DNA of 64,000 nucleotides, from NCBI GenBank assembly GCA_028279365.1, contig JANQNX010000002.1, positions 1 through 64,000 of the forward strand, written 5' to 3'. The number at the start of each line of letters is the position of its first letter. Within the stretch, counting starts at the first letter, position 1. Both the position numbers and the translations under genes were made by a program. The notes beneath the pieces are model-generated. The model was not told the origin of the DNA, ran no database searches, and worked only from the letters and a program-made list of their open reading frames with translations. Of this stretch, positions 7,468 to 15,900 are shown one piece after another. This DNA is from Gammaproteobacteria bacterium (lineage in GTDB: Bacteria; Pseudomonadota; Gammaproteobacteria; Eutrophobiales; Eutrophobiaceae).

Positions 7468-9696
7468 TTATTCTTCAGGTTCAACCAGCTTTTTTAATTT
7501 ACCCATTAAGCCTGGTTTTTCTTCCGGTTCAGGAGTCGGATTTTCACTAAGCTGTTTTGCCAAGGTCATGTAATCGGTTTTACCGGTGCCCAATACTGGT
7601 ACCTTTTCGACTACTCTTACCTCTCTCGGAATGGTTAATTCACCAATCTGGTGTTCACGAGCGGTATCTTGCAAGGTCTTACGATCGGCGTTTTTCTTTT
7701 CTGTGACCAGGATGATTCTTTCGCCTTTTCGTTCATCATAGATGCTTGCTGCTGCATGTAATGTGTTTGGCCAGGCTAGTGACGCCAGCTCTTCTACAGC
7801 AGAGAGTGAGACCATTTCGCCGCCGATCTTGGCAAAGCGTTTGGCCCTTCCCAATATTCGAATAAATCCTTCCTCATCCATATCCGCAATATCGCCGGTG
7901 TCATACCAGCCTGCACCGCGTTCGGTGGAGGGCGGTTGAATCACGCCGGGGTTATCATGCAGTAGATAACCGAGCATGACATTGGGGCCTTTTACGACCA
8001 GTTTCCCACCTGTTTCAATACCATCAACGGGTTCAATGTAATACTGCATATCAGGGATCAAACAACCGACAGTGCCGGTTTTATTCTGCATTTTATTATT
8101 TACCGCGATGACCGGGCTGGTCTCGGTGACGCCATAGCCTTGCAGGATGCGTTTGCCAAACTTATTCATATAAAGCTGCATGGTATCATCATGTAATTTT
8201 TCCGCGCCAGCTACGATGTAGTCGAGCGTGTCAAAGTCAAAGGGATGCGCATAGCGTGCATAGCCTTTAAAGAAGGTATTGGTACCATAAAAGATGGTGG
8301 CGCCAAGTTCATAGATCAATTCAGGAATAATGCGATAGTGTAATGGCGTTGGATAAAGAAAGACCTTGCCGCCGCCTAATATTGGCATTAGAAAGCCCGC
8401 ATTCAATCCAAACGAATGAAATAATGGCAAACAACAAAACACAATATCGTTGGTATTGAAATTAATACTGCATCGCGTTTGTGCATAGTTAGCGAGTATA
8501 TTCCGATGCGAGAGTACTACGCCTTTTGGATGACCTTCCGAACCTGAGGTAAACAAAATCACGGCCGGTGAATCCGGGTTAGTGTTAATTTGTTGTTTGA
8601 GTAAATGTCGCGCAGGGTTAAGGCTTTTATACAATGCAGATAACTTTGTGAATAAGCCGATTTCTTCTCTTAGATCTTCAAGATAGATAACGTTTAATGC
8701 GAGTTCCAGTTCGGCTGCTAACGCATCCAGTTTTGCATTGGCGATAAACTTTCTGGAAGTAATCACATTCGTGATCTTTGCCGTCTGACAGGCGCGTTTT
8801 ATCGCAAGAGTCCCTGCAGTGAAATTTAACATTGCCGGAATACGACCGATAAACTGCAAGGCAAAGAAAACAACCGGCAAGCCATTCACATTGGGTAATA
8901 ACACACCGATATTTTCATCGGCAGCTGTTTTTTTCTTGAGAAGTTTACTAAGCAGGATGCTACGAACAATGAGTTGTTTATAATTAAGCGTATCGCGTGA
9001 GATATCTTCAAACAGTATTTTTTTCTTTTCGAAACGCTGCATGGCTGCAATTAACGCCTGATACAAAGTCATCTCCTGATCGACCGTACGATAAATCAGG
9101 TAATACATGATATTTTGTAACTGTCTCGCAGCGTATTTACGACGCTCATGTCCGCTTAAATCCTCAGGGACAGTAATTTTTTCCGGTGGCAGAATGGTTA
9201 CTTTGACTTTAGGAAACCAATAAACCTGATTGCGACCTTTCATATAAGACAAACGACTGTATTGTGCTCCTTCAATCGCGATCGGTAATAAATTGGCGTC
9301 ACTCTTGTCTGCTATCAAGCCCGGGCCTTCATAGATTTTCATCAAGGTACCGGTGGTGGTAATACGACCCTCAGGAAACATCACCGCCTTGTTATCCTGT
9401 TTGATGAATTTGATCATCGATTTAATCGAAAGGGGATTAACCGGATCCATTTCAAATAATTCAACAAAGCGAAGAAACGGTTTAAAGATTTGTCTCGAAG
9501 CTATATCGGTATTAATGGCGAACGTCGGCGTTTCCGGCAGCCAGGCATAGAGCAATACGCCGTCAAGTAAGGAAGTGTGATTGGAAATAATTAGCACACG
9601 TTTGCCGGCTTTTTCATAATTTTCCAAGCCAGTGACTTCTACGCGGTAAAGACAACGTAGTAATAACCTAAGAAAAAATTTTGCCACAGAAATCAT
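7468..9696 (-). CDS. aas: Bifunctional acyl-ACP synthetase / 2-acylglycerophosphoethanolamine acyltransferase
   Basis: 742 codons from the ATG at 9696 (a TTG lies two codons upstream). The N-terminal third is a PlsC-type acyltransferase with the NHTSLLD (HX4D) motif near residue 40 and PEGR near 113. The rest is an AMP-forming acyl-activating domain with FTSGSEGHPKGVVLSHRN near 375 and YDTGDIADMDEEGF near 610. The enzyme reacylates lysophosphatidylethanolamine at the inner membrane and recycles fatty acids. It stands alone between greB (convergent) and mltD. The fusion architecture matches Aas closely, so the call is firm. Confidence 0.9.
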   Translation of the reverse strand: MISVAKFFLRLLLRCLYRVEVTGLENYEKAGKRVLIISNHTSLLDGVLLYAWLPETPTFAINTDIASRQIFKPFLRFVELFEMDPVNPLSIKSMIKFIKQDNKAVMFPEGRITTTGTLMKIYEGPGLIADKSDANLLPIAIEGAQYSRLSYMKGRNQVYWFPKVKVTILPPEKITVPEDLSGHERRKYAARQLQNIMYYLIYRTVDQEMTLYQALIAAMQRFEKKKILFEDISRDTLNYKQLIVRSILLSKLLKKKTAADENIGVLLPNVNGLPVVFFALQFIGRIPAMLNFTAGTLAIKRACQTAKITNVITSRKFIANAKLDALAAELELALNVIYLEDLREEIGLFTKLSALYKSLNPARHLLKQQINTNPDSPAVILFTSGSEGHPKGVVLSHRNILANYAQTRCSINFNTNDIVFCCLPLFHSFGLNAGFLMPILGGGKVFLYPTPLHYRIIPELIYELGATIFYGTNTFFKGYARYAHPFDFDTLDYIVAGAEKLHDDTMQLYMNKFGKRILQGYGVTETSPVIAVNNKMQNKTGTVGCLIPDMQYYIEPVDGIETGGKLVVKGPNVMLGYLLHDNPGVIQPPSTERGAGWYDTGDIADMDEEGFIRILGRAKRFAKIGGEMVSLSAVEELASLAWPNTLHAAASIYDERKGERIILVTEKKNADRKTLQDTAREHQIGELTIPREVRVVEKVPVLGTGKTDYMTLAKQLSENPTPEPEEKPGLMGKLKKLVEPEE

Positions 9697-9788
9697 AAGC
9701 AACCGTTATTATTCTTTTACAGAATAATACGCTATTTCTGGCAGGATCGCGTGTTTTACAAACGAATAGAGAGGGCTATAAGTTTTAT

Positions 9789-11405
9789 CTAGGCGCCAGT
9801 AAGGGCGTCTTGTTTGACAATAAGCGTCTGGCCGGGTTGGAGATGACGACCTTTTTTCAGGTTATTCCATTCCAACAAATCTTTAACATGGATGTCGAAT
9901 TTTCGTGCGATTAACCAGAGTGAATCGCCGCGTTTAACCGTATAGGAACTTGCATCTGATTTGTTTTTGGCAACGGCTTTGACCATACCGCCGTTGTTCG
10001 ATCCATCATCTTTGACCCATACCGTAAGCTTCTGTCCGGGTTTAAGCAGGCTCTTGCGACTGATACCGTTCCATTGAGTGAGTTGTTTGACACTAATGCC
10101 GTAGTGACGACCGATATCCCAAAGGTTATCGCCACGTTTCACTTTATAAATATAACGCTTGCCATCACCAGTGGTTTTCAAACCGCGAAACTTTCGGGCA
10201 TCTGCGCTCAAGGTATAAAATTTAGTCGCTTCTTTTGAGGTCGGGATCAGTAACGAACGGCCAGCACGGATGAGATTACTACGAAGATTGTTGGTTGATT
10301 TCAATGCACTGACGCTGGTGTTATAACGACGTGCAATCACACCCAGCGATTCACCTTCGCGAATAGTATGGCGTGTCCATTTTATTCTCTCTGACTTCGG
10401 CAGGGCAGCCAGTTTTTGTTTGAATGAGTCAGATTTATCAATGGGTACTAATATGCGATGCGGACCGTTAGGGTCAGTCGCCCATTGGTTGAAGCCGGGG
10501 TTGAGTTTGTAGACATCATCAATACTCATGTCTGACAAGCGCGCGACGGTGGCTAAATCAATCTGGCTACCGACATTAATGGCTTCAAAATGAGGCTGGT
10601 TTGGAATTTCATTAAATGTAATCGGGTACTTATTCGGTTTTTTCAGGATTTCTGCCACCGCTAACAGACTGGGTACATAGCCACGTGTTTCTCGAGGTAA
10701 GCGTAATGACCAGAAGTCGATAGGTTTACCGGCTTTTTTATTACGTCGGATAGCACGTTCTACATTACCTTCACCGGCGTTGTAGGCCGCCAGGGCATGA
10801 TTCCAATTGCCATTGAAACGTTTATGCAACATCTCAAGGTAATCCAGCGCGCCTTCGGTTGCAGCAATAATGTCGCGTCGGCCGTCATACCACCAGTTTT
10901 GTTTCATGCCATAACGTTTGCCGGTGGCAGGGATAAACTGCCAGATACCTGAAGCGCGACTGGGCGAGTAGGCAAACGGTTGATAGGCACTTTCGACGAT
11001 AGGTAACAGCGCCAAATCCAGCGGCATATTTCTCGCTTTTAAACGGCTGACGATGTGGTAAAGATAAGGTTGGGCACGTTCTGAAACACGATCGATATAC
11101 GCCTGGTTTTTAGCAAACCATTGTATCTTTGCTCTGACTGATGCCTTATCAGCATGGGTTGCAAAAGTGAGTTCGTTTTTGATTTGTTGCCAAACATCTC
11201 GATGCGCCTGGCTTGCAGAAACCGATTGCTCAAGCGGTGTTGCCTGGTTGTCAGCAGTTTTTTCTCTGGTTTCGACGATGACTTTAGGAGCAGCCTCATG
11301 CTGCGTCGTCGCGGAAGGGGTGCTGTCTTTTCTAACGGTGGAGAGGTTACAGCCTGTTAAAATCAGAATAATAAAGCATAGTAATGCTTTGCGTGTTAAA
11401 TGCAT
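9789..11405 (-). CDS. mltD: Membrane-bound lytic murein transglycosylase D
   Basis: 538 codons. The N-terminus is a lipoprotein signal with lipobox LTGC (Cys19). The SLT catalytic domain (about 110-260) contains LLPIVESAYQPFAYSPSRAS with the catalytic Glu, then GIWQFIPATGKRYGM and LAAYNAGEGNV. Three LysM modules follow (about 345-390, 420-465 and 485-530), which bind peptidoglycan. Family MltD enzymes cleave glycan strands to 1,6-anhydromuropeptides at the outer membrane. Three LysM repeats is within the family range. gloB lies upstream on the same strand, 52 bases away, as in many gammaproteobacteria. Confidence 0.93.
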   Translation of the reverse strand: MHLTRKALLCFIILILTGCNLSTVRKDSTPSATTQHEAAPKVIVETREKTADNQATPLEQSVSASQAHRDVWQQIKNELTFATHADKASVRAKIQWFAKNQAYIDRVSERAQPYLYHIVSRLKARNMPLDLALLPIVESAYQPFAYSPSRASGIWQFIPATGKRYGMKQNWWYDGRRDIIAATEGALDYLEMLHKRFNGNWNHALAAYNAGEGNVERAIRRNKKAGKPIDFWSLRLPRETRGYVPSLLAVAEILKKPNKYPITFNEIPNQPHFEAINVGSQIDLATVARLSDMSIDDVYKLNPGFNQWATDPNGPHRILVPIDKSDSFKQKLAALPKSERIKWTRHTIREGESLGVIARRYNTSVSALKSTNNLRSNLIRAGRSLLIPTSKEATKFYTLSADARKFRGLKTTGDGKRYIYKVKRGDNLWDIGRHYGISVKQLTQWNGISRKSLLKPGQKLTVWVKDDGSNNGGMVKAVAKNKSDASSYTVKRGDSLWLIARKFDIHVKDLLEWNNLKKGRHLQPGQTLIVKQDALTGA

Positions 11406-11457
11406 GGGCGAATCCTAGAGTTATGTAACAAGCAGGTCAAGTAAATTCTTGTTTCAG

Positions 11458-12228
11458 CTAGAAATTGTCTTTCCATTCGCGTAATGCGGCAAACACTTGA
11501 TGTGGCTGATTTAATTCTGCTTGTTTGTATTCCGTCGCAGCACGAATGACCGACGGTTCCTCACAGCGCAAAAACGGGTTGGTTTGTTTTTCCAGCGCCA
11601 GTGTTGTCGGTACCGTAGGCCGGGATTGTTTTCTTAATTCGCTAACCTGTTCTTGTCGGGTCTGAACTGCTGTATTGTCCGGTTCAACAGTTGAGGCAAA
11701 ACGCAGGTTCGACTCGCTATATTCATGCCCACAATATATTTTTGTTGTGTCAGGCAGCGCTTTGAATTTACTCAACGAGGTATGCATTTGAGGGGCTGTG
11801 CCTTCAAACATGCGCCCGCAACCGGCGGTGAAGAGCGTATCGCCACTGAATACAAACTCATCCGTGTAGTAGGCCACTGCGCCAGCCGTATGACCGGGGA
11901 CATCCAACACGCTTAAGCAACAGCCTATTTCTTGCAGGTCAATGCTGTCGTTTTCGGCAGCTTTACGTGTACTGCCTTGCACTTCTTCTAATGCAGGTGT
12001 GATAACAGGAATGGTATAGCACTCCGTGAGTGCTGGAATACCGCCAACGTGATCCCAATGGTGATGCGTAATCAGAATTGCTGCCGGTGTTAGTTTATTA
12101 TCATTTAGGTAATCGAAAACAGGCTCAGCTTCGCTGGGATCAACGATAGCGACGTGTTCTCGCTCGGAGTGTTTTAGCAGCCAGATATAATTATCTTTTA
12201 GCGCGGGCAAAGGCAGGATTTCAAGCAT
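11458..12228 (-). CDS. gloB: Hydroxyacylglutathione hydrolase (glyoxalase II)
   Basis: 256 codons from the ATG at 12228, matching the 251-258 residues of the family. An in-frame extension to 12366 exists but overlaps the divergent gene and lacks similarity. The metallo-beta-lactamase signature THHHWDH is near residue 54, with DVPGHT near 111 and FSGDTLF near 131. GCGRMFEG and YCGHEY supply further metal or substrate residues. It hydrolyses S-lactoylglutathione to lactate in methylglyoxal detoxification. It is divergent from the yafS-like gene by 52 bases, the same arrangement as gloB-yafS-rnhA in E. coli. Confidence 0.95.
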   Translation of the reverse strand: MLEILPLPALKDNYIWLLKHSEREHVAIVDPSEAEPVFDYLNDNKLTPAAILITHHHWDHVGGIPALTECYTIPVITPALEEVQGSTRKAAENDSIDLQEIGCCLSVLDVPGHTAGAVAYYTDEFVFSGDTLFTAGCGRMFEGTAPQMHTSLSKFKALPDTTKIYCGHEYSESNLRFASTVEPDNTAVQTRQEQVSELRKQSRPTVPTTLALEKQTNPFLRCEEPSVIRAATEYKQAELNQPHQVFAALREWKDNF

Positions 12229-12280
12229 AATGGTTAACCTTGTTTTATACTGAATAAGTCTATCACTACCCTGTAAATAC

Positions 12281-13063
12281 ATGAACGCTGCATCTGCTAA
12301 GGCACGGACATTACGCGCACAGCTCTCGCTATGGTTTGCAACAGCCTTGGGTGAGCGCGTATCCACCCTGGAAAAAGAACAGTTGGAAGATCTGCTGCCT
12401 GAATTGTTTGGTTATCACATCGTGCAGTGCGGTTTCCCCAATCGAAACTTTTTACTCGCGTCATCAAAAATCGTGGATAAATCGATCCTGTATCTGGATG
12501 AATGTGAGGTCGATACATCGCAAAATGGGATATGCGCCATTGCAGAAAATCTGCCGATTGCTGCTGATAGTGTTGATGTCATGGTACTACCGCACGTGTT
12601 GGAATATTCAAAAGATCCACATCGCTTATTGAGAGAAGTGGATCGCGTGCTGATTGATGATGGACATGTCGTTGTTATCGGGATTAATCGATTCTCGCTG
12701 TGGGGATTATGGCATCTCTGCTGTTGCTGGTGGAACCGTATGCCCTGGAGCGGAAAATTAATCGCCATTCACAGAATGAAAGACTGGTTGTCGCTACTTG
12801 ATTTTGAAATCAAACAAACAAAGTTTTGTTTTTATTCGCCGCCGCTTAAAAATTCGAGGTGGTTAAAAAAATGTTTGCCGATAGAACGACTGGGGCGACT
12901 ATGCTGGCCTATCTTTGGTGGCATCTATGTCATGGTAGGAAAGAAACGCACGGTACCGTTGAATCCAATTAAAATGCAGTGGAAAACAAAACCGCAACTG
13001 GTCGGCACGAGTGTAGTAGAACCTTCAGTGCGTTCATCAAACCGGGTAGGAAAACATTTTTAA
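12281..13063 (+). CDS. yafS: SAM-dependent methyltransferase, YafS-like
   Basis: 260 codons. A methyltransferase-11 type domain is visible: LPIAADSVDVMVLPHVLEYSKDPHRLLREVDRVL (split here only for description) occupies about residues 90-125, followed by DDGHVVVIGINRFSLWGL. The glycine-rich SAM loop is weak, as in YafS. It sits between gloB and rnhA exactly as yafS does in E. coli, and its stop directly abuts the rnhA ATG. Substrate is unknown. Confidence 0.8.
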   Translation: MNAASAKARTLRAQLSLWFATALGERVSTLEKEQLEDLLPELFGYHIVQCGFPNRNFLLASSKIVDKSILYLDECEVDTSQNGICAIAENLPIAADSVDVMVLPHVLEYSKDPHRLLREVDRVLIDDGHVVVIGINRFSLWGLWHLCCCWWNRMPWSGKLIAIHRMKDWLSLLDFEIKQTKFCFYSPPLKNSRWLKKCLPIERLGRLCWPIFGGIYVMVGKKRTVPLNPIKMQWKTKPQLVGTSVVEPSVRSSNRVGKHF

Positions 13064-13507
13064 ATGGGAAAATTCATCAACGTCTATTCTGATGGCGCCT
13101 GTCGAGGTAACCCTGGTCCAGGGGGATGGGGGACACTATTAAAATATAATGGCAATGAAAAAGAGCTTTATGGTGCAGATGAAGACACGACCAATAATAG
13201 AATGGAATTAATGGGTGCGATCCAGGGGTTGGAAGCCATTAAGGAATCCTGTCATGTCATACTGACGACAGATTCGACCTATGTGAAAAATGGTATTACT
13301 GAATGGTTGCCTAACTGGAAGGCACGTAACTGGAAAACCGCAGCAAAGAAACCGGTAAAGAATCAGGACTTATGGATGCGGCTGGATGAAGCCTGCCAAC
13401 GACATCATTCTATTGAATGGCAGTGGGTAAAAGGACACAGCGGTCATGAAGAGAATGAGCGTTGTGATCAGTTGGCGAATAAGGCCATCGACGAAATGTT
13501 GTCATAA
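13064..13507 (+). CDS. rnhA: Ribonuclease HI
   Basis: 147 codons. It degrades the RNA strand of RNA-DNA hybrids. The catalytic carboxylates are visible: [16 protein letters not shown] (Asp10 region), [10 protein letters not shown] (Glu48 region), LTTDSTYV (Asp70 region) and [17 protein letters not shown] near the C-terminus. The ATG directly follows the stop of the methyltransferase gene, so translation is probably coupled. dnaQ follows on the same strand, whereas in E. coli dnaQ is divergent from rnhA. Confidence 0.97.
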   Translation: MGKFINVYSDGACRGNPGPGGWGTLLKYNGNEKELYGADEDTTNNRMELMGAIQGLEAIKESCHVILTTDSTYVKNGITEWLPNWKARNWKTAAKKPVKNQDLWMRLDEACQRHHSIEWQWVKGHSGHEENERCDQLANKAIDEMLS

Positions 13508-13564
13508 CTTTTCGTGATTCCATTAGTAATTTAATAACGAATAAATACATAACTATTATTAATC

Positions 13565-14281
13565 ATGAGACAAATCGTACTGGATACAGAAACCACCGGC
13601 CTTGAACCAAAACAAGGTCACCGCATTATTGAAATAGGCTGTGTCGAGATTGTTAACCGGCGCAAGACCGACAATCATTTTCATGTGTATCTTAATCCTG
13701 ACCGCGAAATAGAGGATGGCGCATTTGATGTGCACGGTATTAGTAATGAGTTTCTGGCAGACAAACCGCATTTCGCCGACATAGCACAAGAACTGATCGA
13801 TTTTATACGTGATAGTGAGTTAGTCATTCATAATGCCCCATTTGATGTTGCCTTTCTTGATGCCGAGTTTAAAAAGCTCGGGCGTAAATGGGGCAAGGTT
13901 GATGACTATTGTCAGGTGGTTGATACCTTAATACTTGCCAGAGAAAAACATCCCGGACAAAAGAACAATCTTGATGCTTTATGTAAGCGTTATGAAATAG
14001 ATAACTCACAACGCGATCTACATGGCGCGTTACTGGATGCGCAGATATTACTGGATGTCTATCTGGCAATGACGGGTGGTCAGGAAATTCTGAGCCTTGA
14101 TACCGAATCGGAAGACAACACGTCGGAACAAACTATTGATAAAATCAGTAATGCGGATCGTATTGCCTTAACGGTACTGGAACCGACAGAAGAAGAACTC
14201 GCGATGCATAAGGCGTATCTGGATAAACTTGCGGAAAAGAATGGCGGTAAGTGTGTGTGGTATGACGCGGGGTATGAGTAA
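13565..14281 (+). CDS. dnaQ: DNA polymerase III epsilon subunit (3'-5' proofreading exonuclease)
   Basis: 238 codons, the usual length. ExoI motif VLDTETTG (Asp7, Glu9), ExoII HNAPFDVAFLD (about 79-89) and ExoIII-epsilon DLHGALLDAQ (about 148-157) mark a DEDDh exonuclease. The C-terminal tail, which binds the polymerase alpha subunit, includes EPTEEELAMHKAYLDKL. It lies 57 bases after rnhA, probably in the same transcription unit. Beyond its stop begins the hairpin repeat region. Confidence 0.96.
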   Translation: MRQIVLDTETTGLEPKQGHRIIEIGCVEIVNRRKTDNHFHVYLNPDREIEDGAFDVHGISNEFLADKPHFADIAQELIDFIRDSELVIHNAPFDVAFLDAEFKKLGRKWGKVDDYCQVVDTLILAREKHPGQKNNLDALCKRYEIDNSQRDLHGALLDAQILLDVYLAMTGGQEILSLDTESEDNTSEQTIDKISNADRIALTVLEPTEEELAMHKAYLDKLAEKNGGKCVWYDAGYE

Positions 14282-14301
14282 GCGTTGTTTTAATTTTTAT
14301 T

Positions 14302-14510
14302 TCGCCTGATGGCGAGTGACTTTTCTTTGCGTGGTCAAAGAAAAGTCACCAAAAGAAAGACCACCCCAATGACTTGTCGCTACGCGATTCCCTCGCCATT
14401 ATTTTATTTCAAACGGCACGCGCATACGGACTTCCTGTCCTAATGCGCTTTCGCAACATCCTGTTGCTCAACCTTGAAATAAAATAACACCTCAGCAAGT
14501 CATAAGGGGA
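14302..14510 (+). repeat. Left copy of an inverted hairpin-repeat element
   Basis: The element opens with TCGCCTGATGGCGA (14302-14315). A perfect 14-base-pair stem follows: GTGACTTTTCTTTG at 14316-14329 against 14336-14349, with a 6-base loop. Further short stems occur up to about 14510. The opening 14-mer recurs in inverted orientation at 15443-15456 with an adjoining stem of the same design. Similar intergenic elements with a CTTTTCTTT hairpin are common in proteobacterial genomes, to my knowledge. The right boundary is approximate. Confidence 0.75.
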
Positions 14511-14539
14511 AAGTTTTTTATTGTGTTAGTTTAACAATT

Positions 14540-15253
14540 ATGAAATGCAAATTATGCAAAAAAGATAGGGAGTTATGTAAGTCACATGTGATTCCAGAAT
14601 TTATATATACAGATTTATACGATGAAAAACATACATTCCAAGTCTTGTCTACAAGTTTATCACCAACAAGAAAAATTGAACAAAAAGGAATAAGAGAAAA
14701 ACTACTATGTAAAGATTGTGAAAGTTTGTTATCCAGATATGAAGATTACGCTAAACGCGTGATTAAGGGAGGGACTTCTTTAAAAGTCACTAAAGAGTCA
14801 AATTTGCTAAAAATCCAAGGTTTAGATTATAAAAAATTCAAGCTTTTTCAAATTTCAATAATTTATCGTTCTAGTATTGCTGAACACCCTATCTTTAAAA
14901 AAGTTAGATTAGGAAATCATCAAGAAAAAATAAGAGAAATGTTGTTGAATGAAAATCCTGGTAAATACATTGATTATCCATGTTTGATGTTTGGATTATC
15001 AGGTGATAGAAAACTAACGGGAAATTTTATTGATCAGCCAGATAAATTAAGACTCGATAATATTATTTGTTATAGATTTATTTTCTCTGGTTTTGTATGG
15101 GTGTTTTTTGTTTCTTCTCATTCACCAAATAAAATGATTAGACAGCATTTGCTTAATGAAAAAGGAGATTTATTGATATGGATTAAACCTTTTCATGAGC
15201 TAGAATATTTAAGAAAATTTGCTGTAGATTTGAATAATAAAGGAATGCTTTGA
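14540..15253 (+). CDS. HNH-like zinc-binding protein, accessory and AT-rich
   Basis: 237 codons. The N-terminus has Cys3-x2-Cys6, then KSH (His16) and, later, LLCKDCE with Cys57 and Cys60. This pattern of a C-x2-C, an SHxxP step and a second C-x2-C is typical of HNH/zinc-ribbon endonuclease-like proteins. The rest contains FKLFQISIIYRSSI and FSGFVWVFFVSSH and no domain I can name. The gene is far richer in A+T than its neighbours and is rich in Lys and Ile codons ending in A or T. It lies between two inverted repeat elements, so horizontal acquisition is likely. Nuclease activity is inference; defence or mobility roles are possible. Confidence 0.65.
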   Translation: MKCKLCKKDRELCKSHVIPEFIYTDLYDEKHTFQVLSTSLSPTRKIEQKGIREKLLCKDCESLLSRYEDYAKRVIKGGTSLKVTKESNLLKIQGLDYKKFKLFQISIIYRSSIAEHPIFKKVRLGNHQEKIREMLLNENPGKYIDYPCLMFGLSGDRKLTGNFIDQPDKLRLDNIICYRFIFSGFVWVFFVSSHSPNKMIRQHLLNEKGDLLIWIKPFHELEYLRKFAVDLNNKGML

Positions 15254-15259
15254 ATTATC

Positions 15260-15456
15260 CCGTGATGCCTTGCCGAGTAATGAAATAGTGATAGCGGAAA
15301 ATAGACAGGAGTCTATTTTAGCGCATTCATTCAGGGATGAATGTATGCGCGACGCGTAATCAGTGTTTCATTATGAGGGTAGTCGAAGACCAAGGTATCA
15401 GGGAGAGGTTCTTTTGCATTCTTTTCTTTAAAGAAAAGAATGTCGCCATCAGGCGA
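15260..15456 (-). repeat. Right copy of the inverted hairpin-repeat element
   Basis: Read on the minus strand, this copy opens with the same TCGCCTGATGGCGA (15443-15456). A perfect 13-base-pair stem with no loop bases follows: CATTCTTTTCTTT at 15417-15429 with its complement at 15430-15442. Inside it is another 9-base-pair stem, AAAATAGAC (15298-15306) with 15311-15319. The hairpin sequence differs from the left copy but keeps perfect pairing, which suggests compensatory change. The inner boundary is approximate. Confidence 0.7.
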
Positions 15457-15525
15457 AAAGCAAACTAGAAAATAAAGAAGTGTAAGTTGGGAGCAGTAAA
15501 CAGCTTACTACTCCCAGTTAAACAA

Positions 15526-15843
15526 TTACGCTACTGCTTCTTTCGTCATTTTCTGTAATTCACCTTTCTCATACAGATCCATGACGATGTCGCAACCACC
15601 CACTAACTCACCGTTAATGAATACCTGTGGGAAGGTTGGCCAGCTGGAGTACTGTGGCAGGTTGGCGCGGATTTCCGGATTAGCCAATACATCAACGAAT
15701 GCAAACTCAACGTCACATTCTTTTAATGCCTGCGAAGTACGCATTGAGAATCCACATTGTGGGAAATCCGGCGAGCCTTTCATAAATAATACGATTGAAT
15801 TGTTTTCAACCGTGTCTTTGATTTGATCCATTACATCCATCAT
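15526..15843 (-). CDS. grxD: Monothiol glutaredoxin (Grx4 type)
   Basis: 105 codons. The single-Cys active site PQCGFS has Cys30. GSPDFPQCGFSMR, WPTFPQVFINGELVGGCDIV and the final helix match the Grx4/GrxD family, which binds a [2Fe-2S] cluster with glutathione and takes part in iron-sulfur delivery. GAGG stands five bases before the first ATG; the second ATG is three bases later. It is followed on the same strand, toward lower coordinates, by the inverted-repeat region. Confidence 0.95.
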   Translation of the reverse strand: MMDVMDQIKDTVENNSIVLFMKGSPDFPQCGFSMRTSQALKECDVEFAFVDVLANPEIRANLPQYSSWPTFPQVFINGELVGGCDIVMDLYEKGELQKMTKEAVA

Positions 15844-15900
15844 TCTTACCTCGATTAAATTTTTTAGTGTGACGGATTATACCTCAACCTGCGTGACAGG

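Noticed and set aside
14302-15456. Insertion sequence
   Set aside because: There is no transposase reading frame; the flanking repeats are hairpin elements and the inner gene is HNH-like, so it is described as a cassette instead.
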